A DNA stretch of 47,027 nt from a bacterium (GTDB lineage: Bacteria; Spirochaetota; Spirochaetia; JABEVK01), in contig JAJXWL010000002.1 in NCBI GenBank assembly GCA_021781625.1, positions 1 to 47,027 of the forward strand, read 5' to 3'. Position numbers and translations under genes: made by a program. The notes beneath the pieces are model-generated. The model ran no database searches, was not told the DNA's origin, and saw nothing but the letters and a program-made list of their open reading frames with translations. Below, piece by piece: positions 33,781 through 41,771 of the stretch; the first letter of the stretch is position 1, and every line of letters begins with the position of its first letter.

Positions 33781-34802
33781 GAGTTTTGCAACGTATCGCC
33801 CGGCTGAAAGGTCAAGGGCAAGGTCAAAGACCTAGACTCAATTTTTTTCTGGCAACGCTGTTCTAAGAGCTTAACGGCTTCATACCCCATTTGACCAAAA
33901 GGCTGAGCAAAACTTGCCAGCTGGGGACGGCCCCAACGCCCCTGAGGCAGGGCATCGAAGCCGACATACGCCACGTCATGTGGAATAGAAACTCCAGCTG
34001 CTACAGCCGCTCGAGTAAACCCAATAGCTAACAAATCATTGCCAAACACGAGGCCATCCGGGCGTTGAGCCCCTAAATCTTTCCACTGGGAAAAAAAGGC
34101 TTCGCCTTCTGCCTCACCTAAATCTGACACGAGATAAACATCTTTATCGTAGGGGAGCCCCAAAGACTTCAGCTCTTCTTGCCCCCCCGCTAAACGCTGT
34201 TCTACGTTGAAGTTATAAAGGGCCTTCGGGTCATGCACGACAAATCCGAGCTTTCGTTTTCCAGCTTGATACAAACGGTGGATAGCTTCACGGCCGGCTT
34301 CAAAATTCTCGGTATCAACCCAAGAGAGCAAGTTGTCGGCGGGACGCTCAGCAATGACCACGCACGGAATTTGGTCTTCTCGGATTTCTTCAATCACCCC
34401 GGTTCCCAGGCGCTGAAACCCAATAAAAATGAGACCATCCACCTTTCGCTGACGATAAAGACGTAAAACATCGCTGGTTTGATTTTCACTGGCTTCGGTT
34501 GAGAGAATGAGATCTTGATGGGTATCCCGACAACGGCGTTCAATTCCGTCCAAGATGGCAATCAGATATTGTTCGCCCCAAAAGTGGGAGCGAATGCTAA
34601 TGGGAGTTTCTACCCCCCACGTACCTGTTTTTCCTTGGTTCAAGGCCCGTCCTAAGTGGTTGGGATGGTACCTCAGTTCACGTATGGCTTCTTCAACACG
34701 ACGCCGCGTTTCTTCTTTTACATTGTCTAAACCGTTTACAACCCGTGAGACGGTGATGAAGGACACCCCGGCCCGTCGAGCTACATCCTTTTGAGTCGCC
34801 AT
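33777..34802 (-). CDS. LacI-family transcriptional regulator
   Basis: The 341-aa repressor has the N-terminal helix-turn-helix MATQKDVARRAGVSFITVSR followed by the hinge helix (RELRYHPNHLGRALNQG) and a periplasmic-binding-like domain. It is divergent from the nucleoside/purine ABC transporter operon 138 bp away and likely represses it and itself; an inverted repeat lies over its own promoter. The start at 34802 has no ribosome-binding site but a -10 ends 7 bases upstream. Purine-responsive LacI relatives (PurR) share this layout, but the effector is not readable. Confidence 0.93.
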   Translation of the reverse strand: MATQKDVARRAGVSFITVSRVVNGLDNVKEETRRRVEEAIRELRYHPNHLGRALNQGKTGTWGVETPISIRSHFWGEQYLIAILDGIERRCRDTHQDLILSTEASENQTSDVLRLYRQRKVDGLIFIGFQRLGTGVIEEIREDQIPCVVIAERPADNLLSWVDTENFEAGREAIHRLYQAGKRKLGFVVHDPKALYNFNVEQRLAGGQEELKSLGLPYDKDVYLVSDLGEAEGEAFFSQWKDLGAQRPDGLVFGNDLLAIGFTRAAVAAGVSIPHDVAYVGFDALPQGRWGRPQLASFAQPFGQMGYEAVKLLEQRCQKKIESRSLTLPLTFQPGDTLQNS

Positions 34803-34809
34803 AATGCAC

Positions 34810-34843
34810 ACTGTAGAGAACTTCTCTCGGCTCGACAAGTTCT
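34810..34843 (-). promoter_or_regulatory. lacI leaderless promoter with overlapping operator-like inverted repeat
   Basis: On the minus strand TTGTCG (34833-34838) and TACAGT (34810-34815) are 17 bp apart, ending 7 bases before the ATG. AGAACTT (34817-34823) and AAGTTCT (34837-34843) form an inverted repeat with 13 bp between that straddles the -35 and spacer, so binding would block transcription. Confidence 0.5.
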
Positions 34844-34905
34844 TCTAGGCATAACAGGGGAATTCCAGAGAACAGATGCCTTTTTCCTCGAGAGTCACCC
34901 ATGCT

Positions 34906-34911
34906 ATAACT
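34906..34911 (+). promoter_or_regulatory. Candidate -10 of the ABC transporter operon
   Basis: TATAAC lies 20 bp before the GGAGG ribosome-binding site at 34931-34935. A weak TTTTCC -35 is 17 bp upstream (34883-34888). Confidence 0.3.
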
Positions 34912-34940
34912 TCAACATCAGCTTTTGTACGGAGGGCCCT

Positions 34941-36467
34941 TTGGAACGCTTACCTGCCTTGCAGATGCGTCAAATTGTCAAAACCTTCGGGGTGGTCACC
35001 GCCAACGACCACGTCGATTTTGAAGCTCTCCCCGGTGAAATTCATGCCCTATTGGGGGAAAACGGCGCAGGAAAAAGCACCCTGATGTGCCAGCTTTCTG
35101 GGGTTTATCGACCCACCTCCGGAGAAATACTTCTTGATGGTCGCCCTGTACGGCTTAACTCGCCCTGGGAGGCTTCCCAACAGGGCATTGGTATGGTGTT
35201 CCAAAACTTTCGCTTGGTCCCCACCCTTACAGCACTCGAAAACATCCTCTTAGGTGAAAAAGCCCCTTTTTGGCACGGGTCAGCCTGGAAAAAATCCCGT
35301 CGTGTCGAGATCGAAGCTTTTGCTCAGCGGCTAGGTCTAAACGTCCCTCTCGATACCCCTGTGGAACTCTTGGCGGTCGGGGAACAACAACGAGTCGAGA
35401 TTGTCAAAACCTTATATCGAGGTGCTCGGTTTATTATTCTTGATGAACCGACCTCTGTCCTGACTCCTCAAGAAGTCGAAGATCTCTTCCATACCCTGCG
35501 CCGTCTTAAAGCTGAAGGTAAGACGATCCTCATCACAACCCATAAGTTGAAAGAAGTCATGGCGCTGGCAGACCGTATTTCGGTACTCCGCAAGGGCCGT
35601 TTGATTTCGACTATAGCCGCTTCTCAAACCAATGAAAAAGAACTCGCCCAAATGATGGTCGGAGAACAGCTGGAGCCTCCTCGTCCAAGGGGCAATTATG
35701 CTCCAGGAGAAGTGCTTCTGAGCGTGAAGGACCTCGAAGTTCATGCCGATCATGGGGGGCGCTCCCTGTCTGGGTTTCATCTCGAAGTAAGAGCCGGTGA
35801 AATTGTGGGCGTCGCAGGGGTTTCCGGCAACGGTCAAAAAGAATTGGCTGAAGTTCTCACGGGTCTTCGGCCTTGGAAAAAAGGTCACATTGTTTTTCAA
35901 GGGCAAGAGCTGAGAGCCGCGACCGTTCGGTCTCTCATCGAAGCAGGCATGGCCCATGTTCCTGAAAACCGTATGAAGAGCGGCCTAGCTGGTAGCCTCA
36001 ACGTCATAGACAATTTGCTATTTAAATCCTATCGCCTTCCAGAACGCTCTCGCTGGGGCTTTTTACGTCTCAAGGACAATCGAAGCTGGTCACGTGACCT
36101 GGTGGAAGAATTTTCCGTCAGAACACCAAGCCTCGACACTCCCGTTCAGCACTTGTCGGGCGGCAACCAGCAAAAACTTCTTTTGGCCCGAGAGATTCGC
36201 AACAACCCTCGCTTGATGATTGCCGTTCACCCGACCCAAGGCCTGGATGTCGGTGCCACCCAAGCGGTACACGACCTTTTAGAAGACCTTCGCAACGCCG
36301 GGAAAAGCGTGTTGTTAATCTCGGAAGATTTAGACGAAGTACTTGAGCTCTCCGACCGCATCCTCGTTCTATTTAATGGGAAAGTGGCTGGAGAAGTTTC
36401 CCGAGCACAAGCCGACCGGCACCGCATCGGCATGTGGATGGCCGGTCTTGACCAGGAGTCCCCATGA
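34941..36467 (+). CDS. ABC transporter ATP-binding protein of BMP-type nucleoside/purine importer
   Basis: The 508-aa protein carries two ATPase domains, as in RbsA/YufO-type importers. The first is intact: Walker A LLGENGAGKSTLMCQLSG, signature LAVGEQQRVEIVKTLY (loose), Walker B FIILDEPTSVLTPQEV and ITTHKLKEV. The second is degenerate at Walker A (GVAGVSGNGQKELAEVLTG) and Walker B (LMIAVHPTQGLDVG) but has LSGGNQQKLLLAREI, a normal feature of the family. The start is the TTG at 34941, because GGAGG lies 5 bases upstream; earlier ATG codons give an unrelated N-terminal tail. It overlaps the next gene by ATGA. Confidence 0.95.
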   Translation: MERLPALQMRQIVKTFGVVTANDHVDFEALPGEIHALLGENGAGKSTLMCQLSGVYRPTSGEILLDGRPVRLNSPWEASQQGIGMVFQNFRLVPTLTALENILLGEKAPFWHGSAWKKSRRVEIEAFAQRLGLNVPLDTPVELLAVGEQQRVEIVKTLYRGARFIILDEPTSVLTPQEVEDLFHTLRRLKAEGKTILITTHKLKEVMALADRISVLRKGRLISTIAASQTNEKELAQMMVGEQLEPPRPRGNYAPGEVLLSVKDLEVHADHGGRSLSGFHLEVRAGEIVGVAGVSGNGQKELAEVLTGLRPWKKGHIVFQGQELRAATVRSLIEAGMAHVPENRMKSGLAGSLNVIDNLLFKSYRLPERSRWGFLRLKDNRSWSRDLVEEFSVRTPSLDTPVQHLSGGNQQKLLLAREIRNNPRLMIAVHPTQGLDVGATQAVHDLLEDLRNAGKSVLLISEDLDEVLELSDRILVLFNGKVAGEVSRAQADRHRIGMWMAGLDQESP

Positions 36468-37546
36468 GTCTTTCACGTCCCTCCTTTCGACTGGTACTTG
36501 ATCCTTCAGGAAAGCAAGCCCCTTGGTGGGCCACTTTGGTTTCGATCGTTCTGGCGTTAGCGGTCTCCAGCGTCCTGATTTTGTTCAGCGGAGCCGATCC
36601 TCTTGCCGTATGGGCGAAGATGTTTCAAGGGGCTTTTGGCTCCGGTTTTGGTCTAACGGAAACCTTGGTCAAAACTATCCCACTCCTCTTGTGCGGTTTG
36701 GGCGTGTCCATCGCTTACAAAATCGCCGTCTGGAACATTGGGGCAGAAGGACAGCTATTAGTAGGAGCCATCGCGGCAACAGGAATCACGATTTATTTTC
36801 CTCAGCTGCCCATCGAGGTCGCCTTACCCCTCATGTTTATGGCTGGTTTAGTCGCAGGGGGCCTTTGGGGATTGTTGACGGCCCTGCCCAAAGTTTTTTT
36901 TCAAGTCAATGAACTCATCACCTCTTTAATGTTAAACTATGTCGCTTTTTTGGGATTACAGTTTCTCGTCTTTGGTCCTTGGAGAGACCCCAAGGGGCTC
37001 AACTTTCCCGGCTCCCCCATCTTCCCGTCCGCCGAGACTATCCCCTCTTTGTGGGACCATAGTCGACTCCATTGGGGGTTAATCCTTGCCCTTCTTTTAG
37101 TGGGGGTGTATGCCGTGGCGGTCAACATGACACGCTGGGGCTATGAAATTCGCCTGATTGGCGCCAACCCCGAAGCGGCACTCCATGCAGGTATCCGAAT
37201 TCGCCGGCATATCTTGGGTGTTTTATTTCTCAGCGGGGCTTTAGCCGGTTTAGCCGGAATGATGGAAGTTTCCGGGGTTACACACCGGCTCATGGACAGC
37301 GTTTCACCGGGTTATGGGTATACAGCCATTATCGTGGCGTGGATAGCCCGTTTAAATCCCCTGGGCTTGATCATCTCGGCTTTTCTTTTTGCCGGTCTCA
37401 TCGTGGGCGGCTTCAATGTTCAGACCCTAGGAATTCCCCCCTCCATCGCGTCCATGATTCAAGGCGCTATCCTCTTTTTTGTCATCGGCGGTAATTTATT
37501 GGGACAAATATCTCTTCGACGAACCACACCTGGTGCAGGAGCCTAA
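36464..37546 (+). CDS. ABC transporter permease (BMP-type, YufP-like)
   Basis: The 360-aa membrane protein has about nine to ten hydrophobic segments and the family phrase KIAVWNIGAEGQLLVGAIAA near residue 85, with FFQVNELITSLMLNYVAFLG near 145 and IRLIGANPEAALHAGI near 230. It forms one half of the membrane channel with the next gene. Its ATG overlaps the ATPase stop. Transport of nucleosides or purines is inferred from the binding protein at 38485-39576. Confidence 0.95.
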   Translation: MSLSRPSFRLVLDPSGKQAPWWATLVSIVLALAVSSVLILFSGADPLAVWAKMFQGAFGSGFGLTETLVKTIPLLLCGLGVSIAYKIAVWNIGAEGQLLVGAIAATGITIYFPQLPIEVALPLMFMAGLVAGGLWGLLTALPKVFFQVNELITSLMLNYVAFLGLQFLVFGPWRDPKGLNFPGSPIFPSAETIPSLWDHSRLHWGLILALLLVGVYAVAVNMTRWGYEIRLIGANPEAALHAGIRIRRHILGVLFLSGALAGLAGMMEVSGVTHRLMDSVSPGYGYTAIIVAWIARLNPLGLIISAFLFAGLIVGGFNVQTLGIPPSIASMIQGAILFFVIGGNLLGQISLRRTTPGAGA

Positions 37547-37547
37547 T

Positions 37548-38477
37548 ATGGACTGGATCACTCAAATCTTGGCCGCTGGTTTATCTGCTGGCACACCGCT
37601 TCTGTTTGCGACTTTGGGAGGAATCCTGATCGAACGCTCCGGGGTGATCCAACTAGGCGCTGAAGGGCTGATGTTGATGGGGGCTGTTACGGCGGCCCTG
37701 ATGTACCTGTGGGTACCCAACTTACTTTTAACGGTGGGCGCCGTTCTCGTCGTGGGGATGCTTTTAGGTTTACTGCACGCCTTTCTGACGGTTACCCTTA
37801 GAGCCAACCAGATCGTTAGCGGTCTTGCCATGACTTTGTTTGGTACTGGGCTGAGTGCTACCTTGGGTCAACCTGTGGCGGGGGCCCCTCTCGTGGGCAG
37901 TGCTCCTCTGCTCAACCTCAATTTTCTGAGTTCTCTTCCCCTTGCCGGCCCTCTCCTAGCTCACTTGGACATTTTTACTTGGCTCAGCTTTATTCTCGTG
38001 ATTGCCCTGACCTTGCTTTTGAAAAAAACCTCCTTTGGCTTACGACTTAAAGCTGTGGGAGATAGCCCCGGTACGGCCGATGTGATGGGGATACCGGTGA
38101 CTTTGTATCGTTATGGCTGTGTGATGGCAGGTTCCGCATTGATGGCTTTAGGGGGAGCGGATTTGCTTTTGGTGTATTCGCCAACGTGGATCCAGGGAAT
38201 GACGGCTGGAAGAGGCTGGATTGCCGTCGCCTTAATCATTTTTTCACAGTGGAATCCCCTGCGCGCTTTAATCGGCACCTATTTCTTTGGCATTCTTGAT
38301 ACACTGGGCTTTCGGATTCAACTGGCTGGGAGCACGATCCCCCCATACTTTCTCAAAATGATTCCGTATCTTGTCACAATTTTGGTGTTAATTCTCGTAG
38401 GATGGAGGACCCGGCATCGTCCGAGTTCAGCACCACGGGCCTTAGGGCTCCCCTACCTACGAGAACAGCGGCTATAA
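37548..38477 (+). CDS. ABC transporter permease (BMP-type, YufQ-like)
   Basis: The 309-aa second permease has GGILIERSGVIQLGAEGLML near residue 22, matching the EAA-like region of the first, then VTLRANQIVSGLAMTLFGTG near 82 and GLRLKAVGDSPGTADVMGI near 160. About nine hydrophobic segments. The ATG is 1 bp after the previous stop, with AGGAG in front. A longer frame from 37479 is not supported. The gene ends 7 bp from the convergent binding-protein gene, with no terminator between. Confidence 0.95.
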   Translation: MDWITQILAAGLSAGTPLLFATLGGILIERSGVIQLGAEGLMLMGAVTAALMYLWVPNLLLTVGAVLVVGMLLGLLHAFLTVTLRANQIVSGLAMTLFGTGLSATLGQPVAGAPLVGSAPLLNLNFLSSLPLAGPLLAHLDIFTWLSFILVIALTLLLKKTSFGLRLKAVGDSPGTADVMGIPVTLYRYGCVMAGSALMALGGADLLLVYSPTWIQGMTAGRGWIAVALIIFSQWNPLRALIGTYFFGILDTLGFRIQLAGSTIPPYFLKMIPYLVTILVLILVGWRTRHRPSSAPRALGLPYLREQRL

Positions 38478-38484
38478 GCTAGAG

Positions 38485-39576
38485 TTATTGAGCTGCGGGG
38501 GCGGGAATCGTACCCACGACACCTTTCACAAACCAGTTCATCTTCAGGATGTCGGACAGAGGTAAATTCTGACCGGCAGGCACTGCTACTTTGCCAGTGG
38601 CATCGGTGATCGGGCCTTCAAAGACGTGAAGTTGACCGGCAATGATCTTGGCTTTGGCCGCCTCTACCAGAGTCTTTACAGCATCCGGTACATCACTACC
38701 TAAAGGAGCAATAGTGACCGTACCATCGGCCAAGGACCCTTCATAGGGGGTATTCGTCCAAGTCTTGTTCTCGACAGACTCGACGACTTTGGTGTAGTAG
38801 GGGCCCCAGTTCCACACGGGATTGGTCAGGTAGTTTTTCGGAGCGTAACGGGTCATATCTGAATCATTACCACCGGCATAGGCACCTCGTTCCGCAGCGG
38901 CTTGAAGCGTCGCAGGGGAATCTTGATATGCCTGTAAAACATCAGCTCCCTTATCGAGCAAACTTTCTGCGGCTTGACGTTCCGTGGTCGGGTCAAACCA
39001 GGTATTGGTCCACACTACGTAGATCTTAGCTTTGGGATTGACACTCTGCACGCCCAACGCATAGGCATTAATGTTGTAAATGACCTCAGGAATGGGAAAG
39101 GCCCCGACGTAGCCAATAATATTCTTTTTGGTCATTTTTCCGGCAACAATACCCGCTAAGTAAGACCCTTGGTAATTTTTACCAAAGTAAGTTCCCATGT
39201 TGGGGGCTGTCTTATAGCCCGAACAATGCATAAAGATGACCTTAGGGTACCTTTTCGCGACGGCCAAAGTTGAGTCCATATAGCCAAAACTCGTGGTAAA
39301 CACGATGTCGTGGTTTTGGGCTAGATCGGCAATCACATGTTCTGCATCCGCCCCTTCAGGGACGCTTTGAACGATATCCGCTTTAATCCCCAGTTGTTTT
39401 TCCATATATTTGCGGCCCTGATCATGCTGGTAGGTATAACCGCCATCCCCCGGTGGCCCAATGTACACAAATGCCACCCGAGGTTTACCAGACTGTTCCG
39501 GGGCTGAAGCCTTCTGAGAACAGCTCAAAGCCAGCAAGGCCATGATGGCAAAGAGGCCAAATAATCCTTTTTTCAT
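38485..39576 (-). CDS. BMP-family substrate-binding lipoprotein (purine/nucleoside)
   Basis: The 363-aa product begins MKKGLFGLFAIMALLALSCS, lipobox ALSC. The mature part has the BMP fold: VAFVYIGPPGDGGYTYQHDQ near the start, VIADLAQNHDIVFTTSFGYM and FGKNYQGSYLAGIVAG. The 'GPPGDGGYTYQHD' start belongs to a subgroup of BMP proteins that includes purine-binding members; treponemal TmpC/PnrA is a more distant relative. Unusually it is convergent with its transporter genes rather than in one operon, so binding protein and transporter have separate promoters. AAGGAG precedes the ATG at 39576. Confidence 0.95.
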   Translation of the reverse strand: MKKGLFGLFAIMALLALSCSQKASAPEQSGKPRVAFVYIGPPGDGGYTYQHDQGRKYMEKQLGIKADIVQSVPEGADAEHVIADLAQNHDIVFTTSFGYMDSTLAVAKRYPKVIFMHCSGYKTAPNMGTYFGKNYQGSYLAGIVAGKMTKKNIIGYVGAFPIPEVIYNINAYALGVQSVNPKAKIYVVWTNTWFDPTTERQAAESLLDKGADVLQAYQDSPATLQAAAERGAYAGGNDSDMTRYAPKNYLTNPVWNWGPYYTKVVESVENKTWTNTPYEGSLADGTVTIAPLGSDVPDAVKTLVEAAKAKIIAGQLHVFEGPITDATGKVAVPAGQNLPLSDILKMNWFVKGVVGTIPAPAAQ

Positions 39577-39613
39577 GAGATTCTCCTTGGGGGTTTTATA
39601 CACCGGAGGGGGC

Positions 39614-40414
39614 TTAAGCTGGAAGAGTGTAAGTCAAACTCACTGGGCAATGGTCTGACCCCATAATTTGAGGATGAATCTCGGCCGCCGTGATGAATGG
39701 TTTTAAGGCTGGCGATGTCAAAATATAATCAATACGCCACCCTATGTTACGTTCTCGTGCTTTGCCAAAGTTGCTCCACCAGGTATAAAAGCCGTTACCC
39801 TGATGAAACAAGCGGAACGTATCGACGAATCCGGCGTCTAAAAAAGATTGAAAACCGGCCCGTTCTTCATCGGTAAACCCTTTTTTACCACGGTTTGGAC
39901 CTGGATTCGCTAGATCCAACTCGGTATGGGCGACGTTCAAGTCGCCGCAAAAAATGACAGGTTTGAATTTTTCGAGGTCTCGGCAATAGGCCAAAAAGGC
40001 TGGATCCCATTGCTGGCGAAGGGGGATTCTTGTCAGATCCTCTTTGGCATTCGGGGTATACACGGTCACGACAAAAAACTTTTCAAATTCAGCCGCCAGG
40101 ACGCGGCCTTCTTGGTTGGGGTTCCCGTAGGGGTCTTGGGCCATACCGTACTTTTCCACAAAGGGAGCCGGTAAATCTTGACTGACAGCGATCGGCTTAG
40201 TTTTGGACAAAAGGGCCGTGCCAGAATAGCCTTTCCGTTGGCCGGAGTTCCAAGAAACCTGGTACCCGTCCACAACCAGCCCAGCCTCTTCGGGTTGTGC
40301 TTTGACTTCTTGTAAACAAACGATGTCGGGATTTTCTGAAGTCAAAAAAGGGTAAAAGACGTCTTTCCGTAAGACAGCACGGATGCCGTTCACATTCCAA
40401 GAATATAATTTCAT
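39614..40414 (-). CDS. xth: Exodeoxyribonuclease III (AP endonuclease family)
   Basis: The 266-aa enzyme cuts at abasic sites and has 3'-5' exonuclease activity in DNA repair. Motifs of the ExoIII family are complete: KLYSWNVNGIRAVLRK at the N-terminus, DIVCLQEVKAQ (metal-binding Glu), VVTVYTPNAKEDL, FCGDLNVAHTELDLANP, WRIDYILTS and IMGSDHCPVSLTYTL with the catalytic Asp-His pair. The closeness to B. subtilis ExoA-type enzymes is by length and motif. No ribosome-binding site is seen; a leaderless promoter ends 7 bases before the ATG. It is divergent from the HD hydrolase. Confidence 0.96.
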   Translation of the reverse strand: MKLYSWNVNGIRAVLRKDVFYPFLTSENPDIVCLQEVKAQPEEAGLVVDGYQVSWNSGQRKGYSGTALLSKTKPIAVSQDLPAPFVEKYGMAQDPYGNPNQEGRVLAAEFEKFFVVTVYTPNAKEDLTRIPLRQQWDPAFLAYCRDLEKFKPVIFCGDLNVAHTELDLANPGPNRGKKGFTDEERAGFQSFLDAGFVDTFRLFHQGNGFYTWWSNFGKARERNIGWRIDYILTSPALKPFITAAEIHPQIMGSDHCPVSLTYTLPA

Positions 40415-40421
40415 GTCCCGA

Positions 40422-40473
40422 AGTATCCCCGTACCGAAAACGTCCTGTCAAGGAGAGGTCTTCCCGCTATAAT
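40422..40473. promoter_or_regulatory. Divergent leaderless promoters sharing one -35 region
   Basis: Minus strand (exoIII): TTGACA (40446-40451), 18 bp, GATACT (40422-40427), then 7 bases to the ATG at 40414. Plus strand (HD protein): CTGTCA (40445-40450), 17 bp, TATAAT (40468-40473), then 7 bases to the ATG at 40481. The two -35 elements lie on the same bases of opposite strands, so the promoters cannot be occupied together. Confidence 0.6.
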
Positions 40474-40480
40474 GACAGAC

Positions 40481-41092
40481 ATGGAAGACAACCAGGACCG
40501 CCTAACCCGTCAGATGGATTTCTTGCTCGAAATTGACAAACTGAAGTCCATTTTGCGCCGAAATCGCCTCGCCGACAATTCCCGCCGCGAGAACACCGCC
40601 GAACATTCCTGGCATCTTGTCTTGTTTATTGCCATTCTGTCGGAATACGTTCCCGGGGTTCAAGATCTGTCCAAAGCTCTTCTGTTGGGGGCCATTCACG
40701 ACTTAGTTGAAATCGACGCTGGGGATACCTTTTTTTGGGATGCTAAAGGGTACGAAGACAAGCAAGAGCGAGAAACCAAGGCTGCTCAACGAATTTTCGG
40801 TTTACTCCCCCCCGATCAAGCCCAAACCTTGCGCGCACTTTGGGAGGAGTTTGAAGAGGCTAAAACTCCTGAGGCCCTTTTAGCCAATGCGGCAGACCGT
40901 TTAGCGCCGGTGCTCCTCAACACGAATTCCGGAGGAATCAGCTGGAAAGAAAACGGCATTACCCCAGCCCAAATTCGGCAAAAAATGAAAGTCATTGGGC
41001 AAGCGTCCCCCCAACTGGGGCACCTGTTAGAGCTTCTGATTCAGGAAGCTCAGAAAAAAGGCAGTCTGGATCAAGACCGTCCTGGGTTATAA
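40481..41092 (+). CDS. HD-domain hydrolase (YfbR/HDDC2-like)
   Basis: The 203-aa protein has the HD motif spread over NTAEHSWHLVLFIAILSE (His), AIHDLVEIDAGDTFFWD (His-Asp) and a later Asp in LANAADRLAPVLL. This is the pattern of YfbR/HDDC2-type 5'-deoxynucleotidases, which dephosphorylate deoxynucleoside monophosphates. The ATG at 40481 is preferred over 40472 because TATAAT ends 7 bases before it; no ribosome-binding site is at normal distance. The 3' end overlaps the deaminase by 22 bp. Confidence 0.9.
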   Translation: MEDNQDRLTRQMDFLLEIDKLKSILRRNRLADNSRRENTAEHSWHLVLFIAILSEYVPGVQDLSKALLLGAIHDLVEIDAGDTFFWDAKGYEDKQERETKAAQRIFGLLPPDQAQTLRALWEEFEEAKTPEALLANAADRLAPVLLNTNSGGISWKENGITPAQIRQKMKVIGQASPQLGHLLELLIQEAQKKGSLDQDRPGL

Positions 41093-41661
41093 ATGGGGGC
41101 GCCTGAGGTTTGGTAAAGGCGCAAGGCTTCACAGGCGTCCTGCCTCAGGACATCGCGTTCCAGCGTAATACCCCGTTTAAGCCATTCTTCTTCCCAATTT
41201 TGAGGGAGTGGTCCCTCATCAAAGCCCGTCAGTTCTTCAACATCACTCCCCCGAGCCCCCTGAATCACCTGCTTAACCCCTGACCAAAAAATGGCTCCAT
41301 AGCACTGAATACAAGGTTGTGCATTGGTCACCAAGGTTAAGGCAGGTCGCCCCGCCTCCCCCAAATCATGGGTTCCCCAAGCTTGCTGGGCCATAAACAA
41401 GGCCACAATTTCGCCGTGAGCTAGGGAGGTATGGCCCGGTACGACTAAATTGACCCCCACCGCCACCAAGGCAGAGCTTTTCGTTTCGACAATCACCGAG
41501 GCAAACGGCCCGCCCGTTCCCCGAACGACGTTCTCATGGGCTAAAGCCACCGCCAGCCTCATGCGGTCAGCACTTGTTTCCAAAGAGCTCGGCCATTGTT
41601 CTATAAACGGCTTCACCCAGGACGGCAACTCTAAGCGGCCTTGTGTTGTCAGAGTCTGCAC
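41071..41661 (-). CDS. Nucleoside/guanine deaminase-like protein
   Basis: The 196-aa product is of the cytidine/guanine deaminase superfamily: SLAHGEIVALFMAQ has the zinc-binding His and catalytic Glu (HGE where most have HAE), and NAQPCIQCYGAIFWSGV the PCxxC zinc site. The 'GFDEGPLPQNWEEEW' and C-terminal YNPGRS resemble guanine deaminases of the GuaD type. It probably converts guanine to xanthine, in line with the purine importer upstream. Start is a GTG at 41661 with GGGAG 7 bases upstream. The Ala-to-Gly change in HAE is unusual. Confidence 0.85.
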   Translation of the reverse strand: MQTLTTQGRLELPSWVKPFIEQWPSSLETSADRMRLAVALAHENVVRGTGGPFASVIVETKSSALVAVGVNLVVPGHTSLAHGEIVALFMAQQAWGTHDLGEAGRPALTLVTNAQPCIQCYGAIFWSGVKQVIQGARGSDVEELTGFDEGPLPQNWEEEWLKRGITLERDVLRQDACEALRLYQTSGAPIYNPGRS

Positions 41662-41771
41662 AAAAAATCTCCCATCTTGAAGATTTTACGCGGGTTTGCG
41701 CTCAGGGACAAGGACTTTGGTCTGGCCCGTGAGCGTTCGGGACCGTATATTTGCCTCAAAGGAGTACTCAA

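Noticed and set aside
34791..34940. 50-residue N-terminal extension of the ABC ATPase
   Set aside because: The extension has no resemblance to the family; the TTG at 34941 behind GGAGG fits the expected N-terminus.
37479..37547. Extended start of the second ABC permease
   Set aside because: It would overlap the first permease by 68 bp; the ATG at 37548 has AGGAG and the proper N-terminus.
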